A DNA stretch of 64,000 nt from Serinicoccus profundi (GTDB taxonomy: Bacteria > Actinomycetota > Actinomycetes > Actinomycetales > Dermatophilaceae), in the NCBI RefSeq assembly GCF_008001015.1, contig NZ_CP042862.1, positions 434,001 through 498,000 on the forward strand. The letters run 5' to 3'. The position numbers were made by a program, and so were the translations under genes. Positions 60,598 to 64,000 of the stretch are shown piece by piece. Every line of letters starts with the position of its first letter. Position 1 is the first letter of the stretch. Below the pieces are notes generated by a model that saw only the letters and a list, made by a program, of their open reading frames with translations, had not been told where the DNA came from and ran no database searches.

Positions 60598-62910
60598 ATG
60601 TCCCCAGTCGCTGCCGCGAGCGATGTCTCGCTCTCGGGTGCCGACACCTCGATCGTCGTCGTGGTGCTGTGCATCTCCCTCGTCGCCCTCGTCATGGGCT
60701 TCATGTTCCGCAAGGAGGTGCTGGCCGCCTCGCCGGGCACGGCGTCGATGCAGGAGATCGGCGGTGCCGTCCAGGTGGGGGCCTCGGCCTACCTCGGGCG
60801 GCAGTTCCGCACCCTGGGGGTCTTCGCCGTCGTGGCGTTCTTCCTGCTCATGGCGCTGCCGGCCGACGACCTCTTCGTCCGGGTGGGCCGCTCGATCGCC
60901 TTCATCTTCGGCGCCGGCTTCTCCGCCTTCATCGGCTGGCTGGGCATGAACCTCGCCACCGCCGCCAACATGCGCGTCGCCGAGGCGGCCCGCACCACTG
61001 GTCGCGACGACGGCATGCGCATCGCCTTTCGCACCGGCGGCACCGTGGGTATGGCGACCGTCGGGCTCGGTCTGCTCGGCGCGGCGCTGGTCGTCCTCAT
61101 CTTCCAGGGCGACGCGGCCAAGGTGCTCGAGGGCTTCGGCTTCGGCGCCGCCCTGCTCGCGATGTTCATGCGCGTCGGCGGCGGCATCTTCACCAAGGCC
61201 GCCGACGTGGGCGCCGACCTCGTCGGCAAGGTCGAGGCCGGGATCCCCGAGGACGACCCCCGCAACGCCGCCACCATCGCCGACAACGTCGGCGACAACG
61301 TCGGCGACTGCGCCGGCATGGCCGCCGACCTCTTCGAGTCGTATGCCGTGACGCTCGTGGCGGCGCTCATCCTCGGCACCGCGGCGCTGGGCAGCGAGGG
61401 CGGCCTGACCTTCCCGCTCATCATCCCGGCCATCGGTGTCCTCACCGCGATCATCGGCGTCTACATCACCAAGGCCCGCCCGGGGGAGAACGGCCTGCAG
61501 GCCATCAACCGCAGCTTCTACATCTCCGCCGGGATCGCGGCCGTCGCCTCCGTGGGGGCGGCCCTGGTCTTCCTGCCGACCGAGCTCGCCGTGACCAGCG
61601 GGCTGGAGCTCGAGGTCGCGGCCGACGCCGACACGGTCAACGCGGCCGTCGGTGCGGCGGCCTCCGTGGTCATCGGCATCGTGCTCGCCGCCTTCATCCT
61701 CTGGTTGACCGGCTACTTCACCGGCACCGAGAGCCGACCCACCAAGGACGTCGCCCGCACCTCCCTCACCGGCCCGGCGACGGTGGTGCTCTCCGGCATC
61801 GGGGTGGGCCTGGAGTCGGCCGTCTACACCGCGGTCACCATCGCGGCGGCGATCTTCGCGATCTTCACCCTCGGCGGCGGCTCGCTCATCCTGGCGCTGT
61901 TCTACGTCGCGCTGGCCGGCTGCGGCCTGCTCACGACGGTCGGCGTCATCGTGGCCATGGACACCTTCGGCCCGGTGAGCGACAACGCGCAGGGCATCGC
62001 CGAGATGTCCGGCGACGTCGACGGCGAGGCCGCGCAGATCCTCACCGAGCTCGACGCGGTGGGCAACACGACCAAGGCCATCACCAAGGGCATCGCGATC
62101 GCGACCGCCGTGCTCGCGGCGACCGCGCTCTTCGGCTCCTACCTCGACGCGATCCTCCAGGCCCTGGAGGGGGCCGGCGAGGCCAGCGCCGACGTGCTCC
62201 AGTCCTTCCTCGTCTTCGACCCGCGCGCCCTCGTCGGGGTCCTCATCGGTGGCTCGGTCGTCTTCCTCTTCTCCGGGCTGGCCATCAACGCCGTCACCCG
62301 CGCGGCCGGCGCCATCGTCTTCGAGGTGCGCCGCCAGTTCCGCGAGAAGCCCGGCATCATGGACTACTCCGAGAAGCCCGACTACGCCCGCGTCGTGGAC
62401 ATCTGCACCCGCGACTCCCTCCGTGAGCTGGCCACCCCCGGACTGCTCGCGGTCTTCGCCCCGATCGCCGTCGGGTTCGGCCTCGGCGTCGGTGCCCTCG
62501 CCGGCTACCTCGCCGGCGCGATCGGCACCGGCGTGCTCATGGCGGTCTTCCTGGCCAACGCCGGTGGCGCCTGGGACAACGCCAAGAAGATCGTCGAGGA
62601 CGGCAACCACGGCGGCAAGGGCAGCTCGGCCCACGAGGCGACGATCATCGGTGACACCGTCGGTGACCCGTTCAAGGACACCGCCGGCCCGGCCATCAAC
62701 CCGCTGCTCAAGGTGATGAACCTCGTCGCGCTGCTCATCGCCCCGGCGATCATCGGCCTCACCTACGGCGAGGGCGCCAACGACCTCATCCGCTGGGGCA
62801 TCGCCCTGGCCGCCCTGGCCGTGATCGTCGCCGCCGTCGTGGTGTCCAAGCGCCGCGACATCGCCATCGGCGACAGCGACGACGTGCCCGCGACGGCGGT
62901 CGAGCGCTGA
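60598..62910 (+). CDS. hppA: membrane-bound proton-pumping pyrophosphatase, K+-independent type
   Basis: A 770-residue membrane pyrophosphatase with about 16 helices that couples pyrophosphate hydrolysis to proton export. The substrate-binding segment GIFTKAADVGADLVGKVEAG (with DVGADLVGK) and the C-terminal DTVGDPFKDTAGPAIN are the hallmark metal/PPi sites. At about residue 489 it reads GNTTKA; Lys in place of the Ala of GNTTAA marks the K+-independent H+ pumps. ATG at 60598 follows GAGGAGGC. It reclaims energy from the pyrophosphate made by biosynthesis, including purine and tRNA charging reactions. Confidence 0.95.
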   Translation: MSPVAAASDVSLSGADTSIVVVVLCISLVALVMGFMFRKEVLAASPGTASMQEIGGAVQVGASAYLGRQFRTLGVFAVVAFFLLMALPADDLFVRVGRSIAFIFGAGFSAFIGWLGMNLATAANMRVAEAARTTGRDDGMRIAFRTGGTVGMATVGLGLLGAALVVLIFQGDAAKVLEGFGFGAALLAMFMRVGGGIFTKAADVGADLVGKVEAGIPEDDPRNAATIADNVGDNVGDCAGMAADLFESYAVTLVAALILGTAALGSEGGLTFPLIIPAIGVLTAIIGVYITKARPGENGLQAINRSFYISAGIAAVASVGAALVFLPTELAVTSGLELEVAADADTVNAAVGAAASVVIGIVLAAFILWLTGYFTGTESRPTKDVARTSLTGPATVVLSGIGVGLESAVYTAVTIAAAIFAIFTLGGGSLILALFYVALAGCGLLTTVGVIVAMDTFGPVSDNAQGIAEMSGDVDGEAAQILTELDAVGNTTKAITKGIAIATAVLAATALFGSYLDAILQALEGAGEASADVLQSFLVFDPRALVGVLIGGSVVFLFSGLAINAVTRAAGAIVFEVRRQFREKPGIMDYSEKPDYARVVDICTRDSLRELATPGLLAVFAPIAVGFGLGVGALAGYLAGAIGTGVLMAVFLANAGGAWDNAKKIVEDGNHGGKGSSAHEATIIGDTVGDPFKDTAGPAINPLLKVMNLVALLIAPAIIGLTYGEGANDLIRWGIALAALAVIVAAVVVSKRRDIAIGDSDDVPATAVER

Positions 62911-64000
62911 GCCTGCCGCCGCCCTCCGTCGATGACCCGGGCCTCCTGGCGGACCTGCGGGCCGACCTGGGCGAGGTGGGCTACACCGTCGAGGCCCTGA
63001 CGCAGGCCCTCGGGCCGGTCGCGGTGGCCGCGCTGCACCGGGAGCAACCTCTCCCGGCGCAGCGCGTCGCCGCAAGTTCGGCCGACCCCGTGCTGGTCCT
63101 GTGCCGGCTCTTCGCCCTCGGCGGGCGGGTCCGGCGCGACCACCTCGACGCCGCCCTGCCCCGGCTCGGCGCACAGGGCCTGCTCGGGCTGGGCCTGGCG
63201 GTGCAGGTCGAGGACGGCCTGGAGGCCGTCTGCGACCTGCGCCCCTACGCCACCGACCACGAGTCGTGGTGGGTCGTCTCGGACCGCTCGGAGATGGTGA
63301 CCGGCGGCCCGTTGCCGACCGACCACGTCCTCGGCATCGGCGGCGCGTCGACCACACTGGCCAGCTGGACGCCGCGGCCGCGGGTCGAGCGGGCTCTCGA
63401 TATCGGCACCGGCAGCGGGGTGCAGGTGCTGCACCTGGCCGGGCACGCGGCATACCTCGTCGCGACCGACCTCTCCGAGCGGGCGGTGGCCTTCGCCCGC
63501 TTCACCCTGGCGCTCAACGACGTGGCCGCCGAGCTGCGGACCGGCAGCCTGCTCGAACCGGTGGCGGGGGAGCGCTTCGACCTCGTCGTCAGCAACCCGC
63601 CGTTCGTCATCACGCCACGCGCCCCGGAGGTGCCGGTCTACGAGTACCGCGACGGGGGCCAGGCGGGGGACGCCCTCGTCGCCGGGCTCGTCCGGGACCT
63701 CGGTGAGCACCTGCGCCCCGGGGGCATCGCCCAGCTGCTCGCCAACTGGGAGCTGCGCGCGGGTGAGGACTGGGCCGAGCACGTAGGGGCGTGGTTCGCG
63801 GGCACCGGGGTGGACGCCTGGGTCGTCCAGCGGGAGGAGCAGGACGTCGCGGACTACGCCGAGACGTGGGCGCGCGACGGTGGCCACCAGCCGGGCACCC
63901 CCGGCTTCGAGGCGTTGTATGCCGCGTGGCTCGACGACTTCGCCGCGCGCGGGGTCGAGCGGCTCGGCTTCGGCGTCGTGACGGTGCAGCGACCGGCGAC
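62907..64000 (+). CDS. class I SAM-dependent methyltransferase, NPPF-type (3' end outside window)
   Basis: The frame runs to the end of the window, at least 364 codons. An N-terminal helical domain (about 1-150; DPGLLADLRADLGEVGYTVE) precedes a Rossmann methyltransferase: motif I ALDIGTGSGVQV (about 163-174), ATDLSERAVAFARF and motif IV VVSNPPFVI (about 228-236). NPPF/NPPY enzymes methylate amide or exocyclic amino nitrogens in protein, RNA or DNA. The N-terminal domain fits the DUF7059-type group. No ATG, GTG or TTG lies in frame near the natural N-terminus; CTG at 62907 (CTGA overlap with hppA) is proposed. GTG at 62976 is the next choice and would truncate it. Confidence 0.78.
   Translation, partial: MSLPPPSVDDPGLLADLRADLGEVGYTVEALTQALGPVAVAALHREQPLPAQRVAASSADPVLVLCRLFALGGRVRRDHLDAALPRLGAQGLLGLGLAVQVEDGLEAVCDLRPYATDHESWWVVSDRSEMVTGGPLPTDHVLGIGGASTTLASWTPRPRVERALDIGTGSGVQVLHLAGHAAYLVATDLSERAVAFARFTLALNDVAAELRTGSLLEPVAGERFDLVVSNPPFVITPRAPEVPVYEYRDGGQAGDALVAGLVRDLGEHLRPGGIAQLLANWELRAGEDWAEHVGAWFAGTGVDAWVVQREEQDVADYAETWARDGGHQPGTPGFEALYAAWLDDFAARGVERLGFGVVTVQRPA

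Noticed and set aside
60127-63453. An 1108-codon minus-strand open frame opposite hppA
   Set aside because: It is antisense to a clear membrane pyrophosphatase and shows only Gly/Asp/Arg/Ala-rich shadow composition.

Overview
The window is a continuous piece of a high-GC actinobacterial chromosome. The families and gene order fit the order Micrococcales, perhaps an Intrasporangiaceae or Ornithinimicrobiaceae relative; the family-level placement is inference. The evidence is very high GC with G/C-ending codons, many genes joined by ATGA or GTGA overlaps, many apparently leaderless promoters, a 6C small RNA next to an actinobacterial tad pilus locus, a Crp/Nth/PonA2-like neighbourhood resembling that of mycobacteria, RNase J and a PASTA-containing PonA. 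No insertion sequence, prophage, CRISPR array or secondary-metabolite cluster was seen.

Left part (1-13.2 kb): a cut-off membrane protein, a TrmH-type methyltransferase and a transglutaminase face a minus-strand operon of circularly permuted ATP-grasp, alpha-E and a second transglutaminase. This is a widespread but poorly understood predicted peptide-synthesis or tagging module. Then come fba with DUF3151, a TrmB/LuxR-like regulator, purA, and a group of small enzymes (winged-helix AlkZ-like, YdeI-like, PNPOx-like, VOC). Middle part (13.2-42.6 kb): a minus-strand purD-purC-purL operon, with purL broken by four one-base insertions; a second TrmB/LuxR-like regulator; HelD/HelR; dnaX, an acyltransferase, a HAD phosphatase, recR and DUF5063; a six-gene Mrp Na+/H+ antiporter operon with an A-B fusion; the prfC-merR-rnj operon; a SulP transporter; tRNA-Pro(CGG); an orphan AAA ATPase; and a metallophosphoesterase.

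Right part (42.6-64 kb): yqeY, a PonA2-like bifunctional penicillin-binding protein, DUF4177, a RidA relative, NUDIX, MBL-fold hydrolase, Crp, endonuclease III, a second NUDIX and a holin-X-like protein. These are followed by a Fic-like gene with a degenerate active site, the 6C sRNA, a tadA-tadB-tadC-DUF4244-tadE-tadE-like pilus operon, an XRE regulator broken at a 12-base G tract, a small membrane protein, a DUF1998-type DEAD-box helicase, an H+-pumping pyrophosphatase and a cut-off methyltransferase.

Together the window is mostly core metabolism and cell maintenance: purine synthesis (purA, purC, purD, purL), glycolysis, DNA replication and repair, RNA turnover, ion homeostasis (Mrp and the proton pyrophosphatase), cell-wall synthesis and a Tad secretion/pilus system. 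The main oddities are the frameshifts in purL and the XRE gene, an overrepresented GTATGCC/GGCATAC word on both strands, several perfect inverted repeats between genes, the alpha-E/ATP-grasp/transglutaminase module, and a structured intergenic region upstream of the holin-X gene.
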